From Thiobacillus sp. (GTDB taxonomy: Bacteria > Pseudomonadota > Gammaproteobacteria > Burkholderiales > Thiobacillaceae): a stretch of 64,000 nucleotides of DNA. Position 1 is the first letter of the stretch. Every line of letters begins with the position of its first letter. The stretch covers positions 1,364,001 through 1,428,000 of the forward strand of contig JACKLQ010000001.1 in the NCBI GenBank assembly GCA_024235835.1. The letters run 5' to 3'. Both the position numbers and the translations under genes were made by a program. The notes beneath the pieces are model-generated. The model was not told where the DNA came from. It was given only the letters and a program-made list of their open reading frames with translations, and made no database searches. Below are positions 13,861 through 22,530 of this stretch, piece by piece.

Positions 13861-14832
13861 TCAGCCCACCACCTGGTAGTACAGGTTCTGGGGATGGTTG
13901 GCCTGGGCGAAGAAGAACCAGCGCTCGAACAGCAGGCCCAGGTACTGCACGCCGAAGCCCGCCGCCAGCAGGGCCGGCGCATCCTCCAGCATGCCGGCCC
14001 AGATGAGGGCCACGGGCACGGGAAACACCAGCACCAGGAAAATCCACTTCACCGACTTCATGAAGGCCAGGGTGCGGCCGTGGAAGTACTCGCGGGTGTT
14101 GTAGGAGCCACCCATCATGCCCATGGAGCGCTGCTGCACCTTGTTGTGGCGCACGCCGATGGCGCTCTGCACCGTGGACCGGGCCTTGAGGCGGGCGTTG
14201 CGGATGAGGGCCGCAACCCGGAACACCAGGGCCGCCACGGTGAGGGTGATGGCCCAGCCGGCATGGAAGGGCATCAGCTCGGGGGCGGTACGGGCGGAGA
14301 AGGCGGCGGCGAAGCTGAAGCCGGAGGCGGTACCCAGCAGGAAGTAATTGAAGGGGGTGAGGGGGGTGGCCCATTCCTGCAGGAACTTGATGGCGGCGTA
14401 GATCATGCCCGTGCACAGGAACAGCACCAGGGTGGCGATGACCCCCAGCACGCCGATGCTCAGGGCCACCTGGCCGGGCAGGCCCAGGCCGTACAGATCC
14501 ATCTCCAGGCCCAGGCCATTCACCATCACGTAGAGGAAGATCAGGCCCATGACCGCCGGCAGGACGATGACCTCACGGGACAGCCAGGAGGTGCGCCACA
14601 TGGCGGCGGCCCGCCAGGCCCGTTCCGGGTGGCCCAGGTGGAAGAAGGAGGCCACCAGACCCAGGCCCAGGAAGCCCAGGGCGATGGCCCCGCCCAGGGC
14701 GTAGTAATCGCCCCCCTGGGCCGGCAGCACATTCACCACCGTGTAGGCCTGGCTGGAAAACAGGGCCAGGAACAGGCCCTGGCCCACGCCGATGAGGGTG
14801 GTCAGAAAAATTACCGAGAATGCCGGATGCAT
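13861..14832 (-). CDS. soeC: Sulfite-oxidising enzyme membrane anchor subunit SoeC (DmsC/NrfD-like)
   Basis: 323 residues with about eight membrane helices, starting MHPAFSVIFLTTLIGVGQGL and including SFFHLGHPERAWRA and ATPLTPFNYFLLG, which mark the DmsC-type anchor family. It should carry electrons from SoeB to the quinone pool. It ends in ERWFFFAQANHPQNLYY. It is the last gene of soeABC and is separated from soeB by 98 bp with an imperfect palindrome. Confidence 0.9.
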   Translation of the reverse strand: MHPAFSVIFLTTLIGVGQGLFLALFSSQAYTVVNVLPAQGGDYYALGGAIALGFLGLGLVASFFHLGHPERAWRAAAMWRTSWLSREVIVLPAVMGLIFLYVMVNGLGLEMDLYGLGLPGQVALSIGVLGVIATLVLFLCTGMIYAAIKFLQEWATPLTPFNYFLLGTASGFSFAAAFSARTAPELMPFHAGWAITLTVAALVFRVAALIRNARLKARSTVQSAIGVRHNKVQQRSMGMMGGSYNTREYFHGRTLAFMKSVKWIFLVLVFPVPVALIWAGMLEDAPALLAAGFGVQYLGLLFERWFFFAQANHPQNLYYQVVG

Positions 14833-14854
14833 CTTTACTCCAAAAACAGTTGTC

Positions 14855-14925
14855 AGTCTGCAGTCATCAGTCGGCAGAAATGCAGTTTGTCGTTGCTGAT
14901 AACTGCCGACTGCCTGCTGCCGACT
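14855..14925. repeat. Imperfect palindromic repeat between soeB and soeC
   Basis: Two 23-base arms (14855-14877 and 14903-14925) match as inverted repeats at 18 positions, including a perfect 10-bp core CAGTCGGCAG / CTGCCGACTG, separated by 25 bases. Within each arm a CAGTCxGCAG unit is itself repeated. The region resembles the small repetitive palindromes (REP-like) that fill intergenic gaps. It could also form an RNA stem that sets the ratio of SoeB to SoeC. Confidence 0.6.
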
Positions 14926-14930
14926 TGGTT

Positions 14931-15656
14931 TTACATGAGCCAATCGTCGAGGGTGGCTTCCTTGCTGACCTCGTGGCGGATGTCCTCTTTCTTGAGGGGG
15001 TTGTCGGCCCGCACCAGTTCGTCCTCGTGGATGCGCAGTTTGGTCTTGCGCCGGGGTAGGTAATGGTTGGCCGGCTTGGTGCCCCACTCGGGCATGAGCT
15101 GGTAACCGCCGTTCTCGCGGATGGCCAGGGAGACCTCGGAATCCGGGTCGTGCACGTCGCCGAACAGCCGCGCGCTGGTGGGGCAGGAGATGACGCAGGC
15201 GGGCTTGCGCCGGTCCTCGGGAATCGAGACGTCGTAGATGCGGTCCACGCACAGGGTGCACTTCTTCATCACCTTCTGCTGCTCGTCGAACTCCCGGGCG
15301 CCGTAGGGGCAGGCCCAGGAGCAGTACTTGCAGCCGATGCACTTGTCGTAGTCCACCAGGACGATGCCGTCCGACTGGCGCTTGTAGGACGCGCCCGTGG
15401 GGCACACCGGCACGCAGGGGGCGTCCTCGCAATGGAGGCAGGACTTGGGAAAGTGGATGGTCTCCGTGCAGGGGAACTCGCCCACCTCGAAGGTCTGCAC
15501 CCGGTTGAAGAAGGTGCCCGTGGGGTCCTTGCCGTAGGGGTTGTCGTCGAACAGGGGGCCGGCCTGGCCGGAGGTGTTCCACTGCTTGCAGGAGGTCACG
15601 CAGGCATGGCAGCCCACGCAGACGTTGAGGTCGATGACCAGGGCCAACTGGGTCAT
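14931..15656 (-). CDS. soeB: Sulfite-oxidising enzyme iron-sulfur subunit SoeB
   Basis: 241 residues with four four-cysteine clusters for [4Fe-4S] centres: CVGCHACVTSC, CLHCEDAPCVPVCP, CIGCKYCSWACP and CTLCVDR with CVISCP. No Tat or Sec signal is present, so it is cytoplasmic like SoeB of Allochromatium vinosum and unlike periplasmic DmsB-type partners with exported catalytic subunits. It passes electrons from SoeA to the SoeC anchor. The start overlaps the end of a 28-codon open frame that joins it to soeA. Confidence 0.92.
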   Translation of the reverse strand: MTQLALVIDLNVCVGCHACVTSCKQWNTSGQAGPLFDDNPYGKDPTGTFFNRVQTFEVGEFPCTETIHFPKSCLHCEDAPCVPVCPTGASYKRQSDGIVLVDYDKCIGCKYCSWACPYGAREFDEQQKVMKKCTLCVDRIYDVSIPEDRRKPACVISCPTSARLFGDVHDPDSEVSLAIRENGGYQLMPEWGTKPANHYLPRRKTKLRIHEDELVRADNPLKKEDIRHEVSKEATLDDWLM

Positions 15657-15739
15657 GTTACCTCCCGTAGAACCGCCTCAAGGGAGGCAACCACCCCCTC
15701 GGGGGGCAGCGAATGAATATGAGTGTGGGGGCCGCTCAT
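15653..15739 (-). other. 28-codon open frame / betaproteobacterial repeat linking soeA to soeB
   Basis: Between soeA and soeB, an ATG (15739) overlapping the soeA stop opens a 28-residue frame. It begins MSGPHTHIHSLPPEG, and its TGA overlaps the soeB ATG. The DNA contains CTGCCCCCCGAGGGGG and GCCTCCCTTGAGGCGG, which resemble a stem-loop sequence common between genes in betaproteobacteria. The frame may therefore be a repeat that kept translation coupled rather than a protein that matters. I see no family match. Confidence 0.45.
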
Positions 15740-18624
15740 CACAGGCCTCCTTTCATGAACTTGCCGGCGAAGTAGTTCAGCCACTTCTGCCGCTTGGGCG
15801 TGCCCGGCGCGGAGGGCACGGCCGGGAACTGGGGCCAGGTCTCGCCCTGCTCGTCATGGGCGGCCTTGTAGAGCCGCACCCGCACGTCGTACCAGGCGGC
15901 CTGGCCCGTGACCGGATCCGAGTTGGACAGGTGCTCCCCCGCCTCGGTGGCGGGCAGTTCCTCGGAGATCACATGGTTGAGCAGGAAGCCCTGCCTGCAC
16001 TCGTTGGCCTTGGGGTCCAGGTTCCAGGCCCCGGCGGCCTTGCCGATGGCGTTCCAGGTCCACACCGTGCCCGGCTCCACCGCCTCCGACAGCCGCGCCA
16101 TGCCCTTCACCCGGCCCCACTGGGATTCCACCCACACCCAGTCGTCGTCGGCAATACCCTGGGCCGCCGCCGTCTTCGGGTTCACGTACAGGTAGTTGTA
16201 GGCGTGGATCTGGCGCAGCCAGGCGTTCTGGCTATCCCAGCTGTGGTACATGGCCATGGGCCGCTGGGTCACGGCGTTCAGCGGATACTTGTGCTTGTCC
16301 GAGAGGGTGGCCTCCAGGGGCTCGTAGTAGAAGGGCAGCGGATCGAAGTAGGTGGCGATGCGCTGCTTCAGCCGCTCCGGCGGCTGGCGGCCGTCCCCCT
16401 TGCCCTGGGCGGCCAGGCGGAATTTCTGCAGCACCTCGGAGTAGATGTGGATGTTGATGGGCTCCGCGTGCCGGGTCATGCCGTGGGCCTGGGCCCATTG
16501 CAGGTAGCCCTGGTTCCAGTTGCGCATGTACTGGTAGGACTTGGGCATGTGGTAGTGGAAGACGCAGTTGTTCTGCTCGTACATCTGCCACTGGTTGGGG
16601 TTGGGCTCGCCCTTCATGGACTTCTCGCCCCCCAGGCCCCGCCAGCCCGCCAGGAAGCCGATGCCGGAACCCGGCGCGGTCTCGAAGTTGGTGATGAAGT
16701 CCGGGTAGTCCCGGTACTTGCGTTTGCCCTGGGCGTCCACGAAGGCGGGCAGTTTCAGGCGGGAGCCCAGCTCGATGAGCACCTCCTGGAAGGGCTTGCA
16801 CTCGCCGGTGGGGGGCAGCACGGGGATGCGCACGGAATCCACCGGGCCGTCGAACTCGGAGATGGGCCGGTCCAGCATGGACATGGCGTCGTGACGCTCC
16901 AGGTAGGTGGTGTCCGGCAGGATCAGGTCGGCGAAGGCGGTCATCTCCGACTGGAAGGCATCGGCGACGATGATGAAGGGGATCTTGTGTTCCCCGTTCT
17001 CGTCCTTGTCGTTGAGCATCTTGCGCACCTCCACCGCGTTCATGGTGGAGTTCCAGCTCATGTTGGCCATGAAGATGAGCAGGGTGTCGATCTTGTAGGG
17101 ATCGCCCCGCCAGGCGTTGGTGATGACGTTGTGCATCAGGCCGTGCACCGAGAGCGGGTATTCCCAGGAGAAGGCCTTGTCGATGCGCACCGGCTCGCCG
17201 TCCGCGTCCACGAACAGGTCGTCCGGGTCCGCGGGCCAGCCCAGGGGCATGCCGTTCAGGGGCGTGTCCGGCCGCACGTCCTCCGGACCCTTGGGCGTCT
17301 TGGGACACGGGGGGATGGGCCGGGGGAACGGCGCCTTGTGGCGGAAGCCGCCGGGCCGGTCGATGGTGCCCAGGATGGACATGAGGATGCCCAGGGCCCG
17401 GATGGTATGGAAACCGTTGGAGTGGGCGGCCAGGCCCCGCATGGCGTGGAAGGCCACCGGGTTGCCGGTGACGCTCTTGTGCTCGTTCTCCCACACGTCG
17501 GTCCAGGCGATGGGCAGCTCGATCTTCTGGTCCCGGGCCGTGACGCCCATCTCGTGGGCCAGGCGGCGGATGGTGTCGGCGGGAATGCCGGTGATGCTGG
17601 CGGCCCATTCCGGCGTGTAGTGCTCCACCCGCTCGGTGAGCAGCTGGAACGCCGGCTTCACGGGGGTGCCGTCCGACAGCGTGAATTCCCCCAGCAGGCG
17701 GGGGTCCACACCGGGGGTGTTGGTGCCCACGGGGCGGTCCATCTCCCGGTCCCACCACAGCTTGTTCTGGGGGTCGAAGCAGCCTTCCTCCGGCGGCACC
17801 TCGAAGCGCACGAACATGCCGTGCTCCGGGCTGTCCGGGTCCAGGTTCACCAGTTCGGCGGCGTTGGAGTACTGCACCAGGAAGTCCCGGTCGTAGAGGC
17901 CCTGCTTGATGATCTCGTGGATCAGGGCCAGGAGCAGGGCGCCGTCGGTGCCGGGCTTGATGGGAATCCATTCATCGGCGATGGCGGAATAGCCCGTGCG
18001 CACCGGGTTGATGGAGATGAAGCGGCCGCCGTTGCGCTTGAACTTGGACAGGGCGATCTTCATGGGGTTGGAGTGGTGGTCCTCCGCCGTGCCGATCATG
18101 ACGAACAGCTTGGCCCGGTCCAGGTCCGGCCCGCCGAATTCCCAGAAGGAACCGCCGATGGTGTAGATGAGGCCCGCCGCCATGTTCACGGAGCAGAAGC
18201 CGCCGTGGGCCGCGTAGTTGGGGGTGCCGAACTGGCGCGCGAACAGGCCGGTCAGGGCCTGCATCTGGTCCCGGCCGGTGAACAGGGCAAATTTCTTGGG
18301 GTCCGTGGCGCGGATCCTGGCCAGGCGTTCCTCCACGATGCTGAAGGCCTCCTCCCAGGAGATGGGCTCGAACTCGCCGGCGCCCCGCTCGGCGCCCTGC
18401 TTGCGGCGCAACGGCCGGGTCAGGCGGCCGGGGGAGTACTGCTTCATGATGCCGGAAGAGCCCTTGGCGCACAGCACGCCCTGGTTCAGGGGATGTTCGC
18501 TGTTGCCTTCGATGAACCGTACCTGGCCGTTCTGCAAATGCACCTTGATGCCGCAGCGGCAGGCGCACATGTAGCAGGTGGTGGTGCGGACCTCTTCGTG
18601 AAGGGCGGAGGTGCCTTGTGTCAT
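15739..18624 (-). CDS. soeA: Sulfite-oxidising molybdoenzyme catalytic subunit SoeA
   Basis: About 961 residues of the complex-iron-sulfur-molybdoenzyme family. The N-terminal cluster Cys17-x2-Cys20-x3-Cys24 ... Cys52 binds [4Fe-4S], and HGGFCSVNMAAG probably gives the Mo ligand. Blocks such as LFTGRDQMQALTG, GGSFWEFGGPDLDRA and GTAEDHHSNPMK fit SoeA of sulfur oxidisers rather than DMSO or tetrathionate reductases. There is no twin-arginine signal, so it works in the cytoplasm, oxidising sulfite to sulfate with electrons to quinone. The ATG at 18624 is preferred over a TTG at 18639. A 1044-codon open frame on the other strand is a shadow. Confidence 0.92.
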   Translation of the reverse strand: MTQGTSALHEEVRTTTCYMCACRCGIKVHLQNGQVRFIEGNSEHPLNQGVLCAKGSSGIMKQYSPGRLTRPLRRKQGAERGAGEFEPISWEEAFSIVEERLARIRATDPKKFALFTGRDQMQALTGLFARQFGTPNYAAHGGFCSVNMAAGLIYTIGGSFWEFGGPDLDRAKLFVMIGTAEDHHSNPMKIALSKFKRNGGRFISINPVRTGYSAIADEWIPIKPGTDGALLLALIHEIIKQGLYDRDFLVQYSNAAELVNLDPDSPEHGMFVRFEVPPEEGCFDPQNKLWWDREMDRPVGTNTPGVDPRLLGEFTLSDGTPVKPAFQLLTERVEHYTPEWAASITGIPADTIRRLAHEMGVTARDQKIELPIAWTDVWENEHKSVTGNPVAFHAMRGLAAHSNGFHTIRALGILMSILGTIDRPGGFRHKAPFPRPIPPCPKTPKGPEDVRPDTPLNGMPLGWPADPDDLFVDADGEPVRIDKAFSWEYPLSVHGLMHNVITNAWRGDPYKIDTLLIFMANMSWNSTMNAVEVRKMLNDKDENGEHKIPFIIVADAFQSEMTAFADLILPDTTYLERHDAMSMLDRPISEFDGPVDSVRIPVLPPTGECKPFQEVLIELGSRLKLPAFVDAQGKRKYRDYPDFITNFETAPGSGIGFLAGWRGLGGEKSMKGEPNPNQWQMYEQNNCVFHYHMPKSYQYMRNWNQGYLQWAQAHGMTRHAEPINIHIYSEVLQKFRLAAQGKGDGRQPPERLKQRIATYFDPLPFYYEPLEATLSDKHKYPLNAVTQRPMAMYHSWDSQNAWLRQIHAYNYLYVNPKTAAAQGIADDDWVWVESQWGRVKGMARLSEAVEPGTVWTWNAIGKAAGAWNLDPKANECRQGFLLNHVISEELPATEAGEHLSNSDPVTGQAAWYDVRVRLYKAAHDEQGETWPQFPAVPSAPGTPKRQKWLNYFAGKFMKGGL

Positions 18625-18732
18625 GTCTTGTCGTTCCAACTGCTGGCCGCCGAAACAGGCAAGCGGCCAATATAGTAAATAAGGATTTTCTCATTTACCG
18701 ATAGTGCTTCAAACCTCCATTGCTACCAGGCG

Positions 18733-18765
18733 AAAAAAAAGCGGCACTGGGTGACCGTGCCGCTT
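18733..18765 (-). terminator. Rho-independent terminator after the DUF11/CARDB-like gene
   Basis: A perfect 9-bp stem AAGCGGCAC / GTGCCGCTT with an 8-9 base loop is followed on the minus strand by eight T residues (18740-18733). It ends the leftward transcript of the 18804-20459 gene and insulates soeA. Confidence 0.93.
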
Positions 18766-18803
18766 CAGGGTTCGGCGGGAAATCCCCGCCGAGGCTTGCC
18801 AGG

Positions 18804-20459
18804 TTACTTGAACAGCGTGGTGGCCTCCGTCTCCTGCACGGGACGGCTGCGCAGGTCGCTGGTCATTTCCACGAAGAAGCGGTGATCCGCCGGCTTCACC
18901 GCCTTGGCGGTGACCTTCCAGGTGGCCGCGGCGCCGGGGGCCAGGGCCGGCAGGGGCGCGAACTCCACGGTGTTGCCGGTGGCGGTGCCCCCAGTGGCCC
19001 CTTCCGAGCCCACCAGGGCCATGCTGTCCTCCAGCACGGCCTTGATGCGCAGGTTCACGTCCGTGGCGGAACCCTGGTTGGTGGCGGTGATGACGTAGGT
19101 GGTCTCCTTGCCCACTTCCACCGGGTCGGTGATGTCCACCACCTCCAGCAGCACGGCGGGGATGCCCTTCACGTCGGTCTTGGCGCTGGCGGAAGCAGCG
19201 TCGGCGCAATAGGCGGTGGCACGGGTGGTGCTGGTGACCATGCCCAGATTGCCTACGCCCAGGGCCACGTTCAGCTCCCTGCTCTCGCCCGGCTTCAGGT
19301 CGGCCAGACGCCATACCACCTTGCCCGCCTCGGCCTTGCCGCCATCGCTGGCGCTGGCCAGGGAAGCACCGGCCGGCAGCATTTCTTCCACCACCACATC
19401 CTTGGCCACGGCATCGCCGGTGTTGGCCACCTTGATGGTGTAGGCCACGTCGCGGCCCAGCAGGATCTCATCGCGGCCGGACTTGGAGACTTCCAGCACG
19501 GGCTGGGTGACCTTGGTGCTGGCGGCGGCCTCGGCCTTAAGCTCGGGGCTGGCGCTGGCCACGGGCTTGAATTCATACGTGCCCGGGGACTTGGCAGCGA
19601 ACATGGCATCCACGGTGCGGCTGGTGCCGGGGGCCAGGTCGCCCAAGGCGGCCACGCCCAATACAGTGCCGTCCTTGGCCATGAGGCCGTCCGGCGCATT
19701 GCCGGTGAGGGACGCGTCCTTGGAAGTGCCGGTGCCCGGGTTGCTGACCACATAGCGTACGGGGATGGGTTCGCAGCGCATCACCTCGACGGGGGCGGTC
19801 ACCGTCAGGTTCAACTTGGGCTCCACCACGTTGAAGACCTGGCAGGAGGCCACGTCATAGGCCCCGCTGACGCAACTCTTGGCCGATGCGCCGGCAGGAT
19901 AGGAGCCACGCACGACGATGTCCCGGGTTTCCTTGCCGGCCATCTCGCCCAGGTCCCATTGCAGGTTGTTGCCGTTGGACTGGGTGGTGGGAGGCGTGCT
20001 GCTGACCAGAGCAAAGCTGTCGCCGCATGCGTCGGAAACGGATACATCCTTGAGGGCGGAGGGAGTCAGGTTGGTAACCCTGAGCAGGTAGTCGAAGGGC
20101 TGACCTGCCACCACCTCCCGGGGGATCAGACGTTCCACCATGAGTCCACTGGACTCCTTCACCCCGGTGGGGACGTACAGGTAGCTGCGCAGCCAAGGAT
20201 CCGCGGGAGCAGCCGCCTTGGGAGCGGCCTTCGGCGCCGGCTTGGCTGCCCGGGCCTCCGGGGCGGTGGGGCACTTGCCGTTCAGCAGCGCCTGACCGGG
20301 ACAACCGATGGTCTGGTACAACTCGTAGCCCGTTGTCTTGCCGCTGGCGCTGGCAGGGTTGGCAGGGTTGTAGTAGGGCTCGGCCGCATGGACCTGAATG
20401 GCACCCGCCCAGACCAGGGCCGCTGCCAGGGAACTCAAGGAAACAAGGGACACACGCAT
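18804..20459 (-). CDS. Exported protein with DUF11/CARDB-like repeated beta domains
   Basis: 551 residues with a signal peptide (cleavage near IQVHAAEP), a Pro/Ala/Lys linker (APKAAPKAAAPADP) and then about four immunoglobulin-like repeats. Each repeat has a pattern such as YTIKVANTGDAVAKDV or YVITATNQGSATDVN and LKPGESRELNV. These are typical DUF11/CARDB modules of surface or adhesion proteins. GGAGGA lies 6 bases before the ATG at 20459. It has its own strong promoter and terminator, so it is probably an abundant single-gene transcript. No anchoring motif is seen at the C-terminus (ends EATTLFK). The exact role is unknown. Confidence 0.85.
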   Translation of the reverse strand: MRVSLVSLSSLAAALVWAGAIQVHAAEPYYNPANPASASGKTTGYELYQTIGCPGQALLNGKCPTAPEARAAKPAPKAAPKAAAPADPWLRSYLYVPTGVKESSGLMVERLIPREVVAGQPFDYLLRVTNLTPSALKDVSVSDACGDSFALVSSTPPTTQSNGNNLQWDLGEMAGKETRDIVVRGSYPAGASAKSCVSGAYDVASCQVFNVVEPKLNLTVTAPVEVMRCEPIPVRYVVSNPGTGTSKDASLTGNAPDGLMAKDGTVLGVAALGDLAPGTSRTVDAMFAAKSPGTYEFKPVASASPELKAEAAASTKVTQPVLEVSKSGRDEILLGRDVAYTIKVANTGDAVAKDVVVEEMLPAGASLASASDGGKAEAGKVVWRLADLKPGESRELNVALGVGNLGMVTSTTRATAYCADAASASAKTDVKGIPAVLLEVVDITDPVEVGKETTYVITATNQGSATDVNLRIKAVLEDSMALVGSEGATGGTATGNTVEFAPLPALAPGAAATWKVTAKAVKPADHRFFVEMTSDLRSRPVQETEATTLFK

Positions 20460-20541
20460 GACTTCCTCCTGCGTTTTGTGGGTTACTGAAGATGCCCGAC
20501 CGGGAATTCGGGCAGGCAGATGAACGTTCCCTAGGGGAAGG

Positions 20542-20570
20542 ATTTTACAGGCGCCTACATTACCTCTCAA
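20542..20570 (-). promoter_or_regulatory. Sigma-70 promoter of the DUF11/CARDB-like gene
   Basis: On the minus strand TTGAGA (20570-20565) and TAAAAT (20547-20542) are separated by 17 bases, about 85 bp upstream of the ATG. The leader between them and the gene has a short inverted repeat (GCCCGAccgggaatTCGGGC) that could fold. Confidence 0.7.
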
Positions 20571-20644
20571 ACCATGACAGGTCTGTGAGAGGTTTCACAG
20601 CGCATTCGATAATTTAGGCAAAAAACAGTTTAACCACCTTGTCG

Positions 20645-21973
20645 TCAGTCAAACACGGCGCCGCCAGGCACCGGAGTGGGCGAGGACGGGTAAAGCAGAT
20701 CCACCAGCCAGAGGGAAATCTCCGGCACGTAGGTGATGAGCATCAGGTACACCAGCATGACCCCCACGAAGGGCAGGGCTGCCCTGGACACGCTGGTAAG
20801 GCCCATGTGGGACAGGTGGCTGGCCACGTAAAGGTTGAGGCCCACCGGCGGGGTGAGCATGCCGATCTCCATGTTCACAGTCATGATGATACCCAGGTGG
20901 ATGGGGTCGATGCCCAGGGCCACGGCGATGGGCATGAACAGGGGGGCGAGAATCAGGATGATGGAACTGGGCTCCATGAACTGGCCCGCCAGCAGCAGGG
21001 TGATGTTGACGATGACCAGGAACTGCCAGGCCTCCAGGTTCATGTGGGTGACCCACTCGGCCAGGGCCTGGGGGATCTGCTCGGAGGTGAGCAGGAAGTT
21101 GAACAGGATGGCGTTGGTGATGATGTACAACAGCATGGCCGAGGTGTTGGCGCCGTGCAGCAGCACCTTGGGCACGTCCCGCAGCTTCAGGGTGCGGTAG
21201 ATGACCGTGGCGCAGAGGAAGGCGTAGACCGCCGACACCGCCGCCGCCTCGGTGGGGGTGAAAATGCCGCCATAGATGCCGCCCATGACGATGACCACCA
21301 GCATCAGGCCCCAGAAGGCATCCAGGAAGGACTTCCACACCTCCTTGAGACTGGCCCGGGGCACCGTGGGGAACTTGTGCTTCTTGGCGTAGAGAAATGT
21401 CACCCCCATGAGCAGCATGCCCAGCATCATGCCGGGCACGATTCCCGCGACGAACAACTTGCCGGCGGACTCGGAAGTAGCCACCGCGTAGATGATCAGC
21501 ACGATGGAGGGCGGGATGAGGATGCCCAGGGAGCCGGAACAGGCGATGACCCCGGTGGAGAACCCTTTGGGATAGCCCTGCTGCACCATGGCCGGCAGCA
21601 TGAGGGAACCGATGGCCATCACCGTGGCCGGGCTGGAACCGGACAGGGTAGCGAAGAAGGCGCAGGCCACCACCGAGGCCATGGCCAGGCCGCCGGGCAT
21701 CCACCCCACCAGGTTCACGGCGAAATTGATGATGCGCTTGGCCACGCCTCCGTCGGTGAGGAAGGCGCCGGCCAGCACGAAAAACGGCACCGCCATGATG
21801 GAGAAGCTCTCCAGGCCGGTGAACAGGCGCTGGGAGATGATGTTCACCGTCTGCATGTCGAAGGACGAGAAGCCCAGCAGGAACACCAGCACCGTCATGC
21901 CCAGGGCGATGGAAATGGGCGTGCCGGTGATGAGCATCAGGGTGAGGATGCCCATGATGATCGCGGCGGTCAT
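20645..21973 (-). CDS. dctM: TRAP transporter large permease DctM
   Basis: 442 residues and about 12 membrane helices, with the family blocks PFFVLAGAFLTDGGVAKRI, LSGSSPATVMAIGSLMLP, GSLGILIPPSIVLIIYA and MLTPPVGLNLYVA. It is the ion-driven permease of a tripartite TRAP system. The ATG overlaps the dctQ stop by 4 bp. It is the last gene of dctPQM; substrate is discussed under dctP. Confidence 0.95.
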   Translation of the reverse strand: MTAAIIMGILTLMLITGTPISIALGMTVLVFLLGFSSFDMQTVNIISQRLFTGLESFSIMAVPFFVLAGAFLTDGGVAKRIINFAVNLVGWMPGGLAMASVVACAFFATLSGSSPATVMAIGSLMLPAMVQQGYPKGFSTGVIACSGSLGILIPPSIVLIIYAVATSESAGKLFVAGIVPGMMLGMLLMGVTFLYAKKHKFPTVPRASLKEVWKSFLDAFWGLMLVVIVMGGIYGGIFTPTEAAAVSAVYAFLCATVIYRTLKLRDVPKVLLHGANTSAMLLYIITNAILFNFLLTSEQIPQALAEWVTHMNLEAWQFLVIVNITLLLAGQFMEPSSIILILAPLFMPIAVALGIDPIHLGIIMTVNMEIGMLTPPVGLNLYVASHLSHMGLTSVSRAALPFVGVMLVYLMLITYVPEISLWLVDLLYPSSPTPVPGGAVFD

Positions 21974-22518
21974 TTGGCTAGCTCCTTCGCGCTCGTTTGC
22001 ACGTTATCCAACGCGCCCTCGCGCAGGTCGGCGGTGGGACCGGCGGAGACCACCTCGCCCCGGAACAGGAAACGCACCAGGGACTGGATGAAGCGATAGC
22101 ACATCAGGCCGGAGCCGAAAGGGATGGCCAGGTAGATGATCCACATGGGCCACTCCAGGTCGGGGGATATCTGGCCGGTCCCGTGGATGAACACCACCCA
22201 GCGGGCGCCGAAGAAGGCGATGACGCCGGTGAAGATGATGCCCAGTGAAATGCCGGTGATGATGAGCGCACGACGCCTGACACCCTCCACCTTGTTCACC
22301 ACGTAGTCCACGCCCACGTGGATGCCGGTGCGCACGCCGTAGGCTGCACCGAACTTGGCCATCCAGATGAACAAGTAGATGGTGAGCTCAGTGGCCCAGG
22401 TGAAGCCGGTGCCGAAAAGGTAGCGCATGGCCACCGAGACGAAGGTCGTCAGGGTGGCCGCCGCCATGAAGGAGAGGATCAGCCACTCCTCCAGGTGGTC
22501 CAGGACACGGTTGATCAT
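21970..22518 (-). CDS. dctQ: TRAP transporter small permease DctQ
   Basis: 182 residues with four membrane helices and the DctQ signature RYLFGTGFTWATELTIYLFIW followed by GVRTGIHVGVDYVV. It links DctP-bound substrate to the DctM permease. It lies 12 bp after dctP and overlaps dctM. Confidence 0.94.
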   Translation of the reverse strand: MINRVLDHLEEWLILSFMAAATLTTFVSVAMRYLFGTGFTWATELTIYLFIWMAKFGAAYGVRTGIHVGVDYVVNKVEGVRRRALIITGISLGIIFTGVIAFFGARWVVFIHGTGQISPDLEWPMWIIYLAIPFGSGLMCYRFIQSLVRFLFRGEVVSAGPTADLREGALDNVQTSAKELAK

Positions 22519-22530
22519 GGCCTGACCGCT

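Noticed and set aside
13861..15582. Single 573-codon open frame covering soeC and soeB
   Set aside because: The first 250 codons are a shifted-frame shadow of soeB; SoeC itself starts at 14832 with MHPAFSVIFLTT.
15541..18675. Open frame of 1044 codons on the + strand across soeA/soeB
   Set aside because: It is antisense to clear soeA and soeB coding sequence; composition is Gly/His/Val/Gln-rich in the manner of high-G+C shadow frames and it has no domain.
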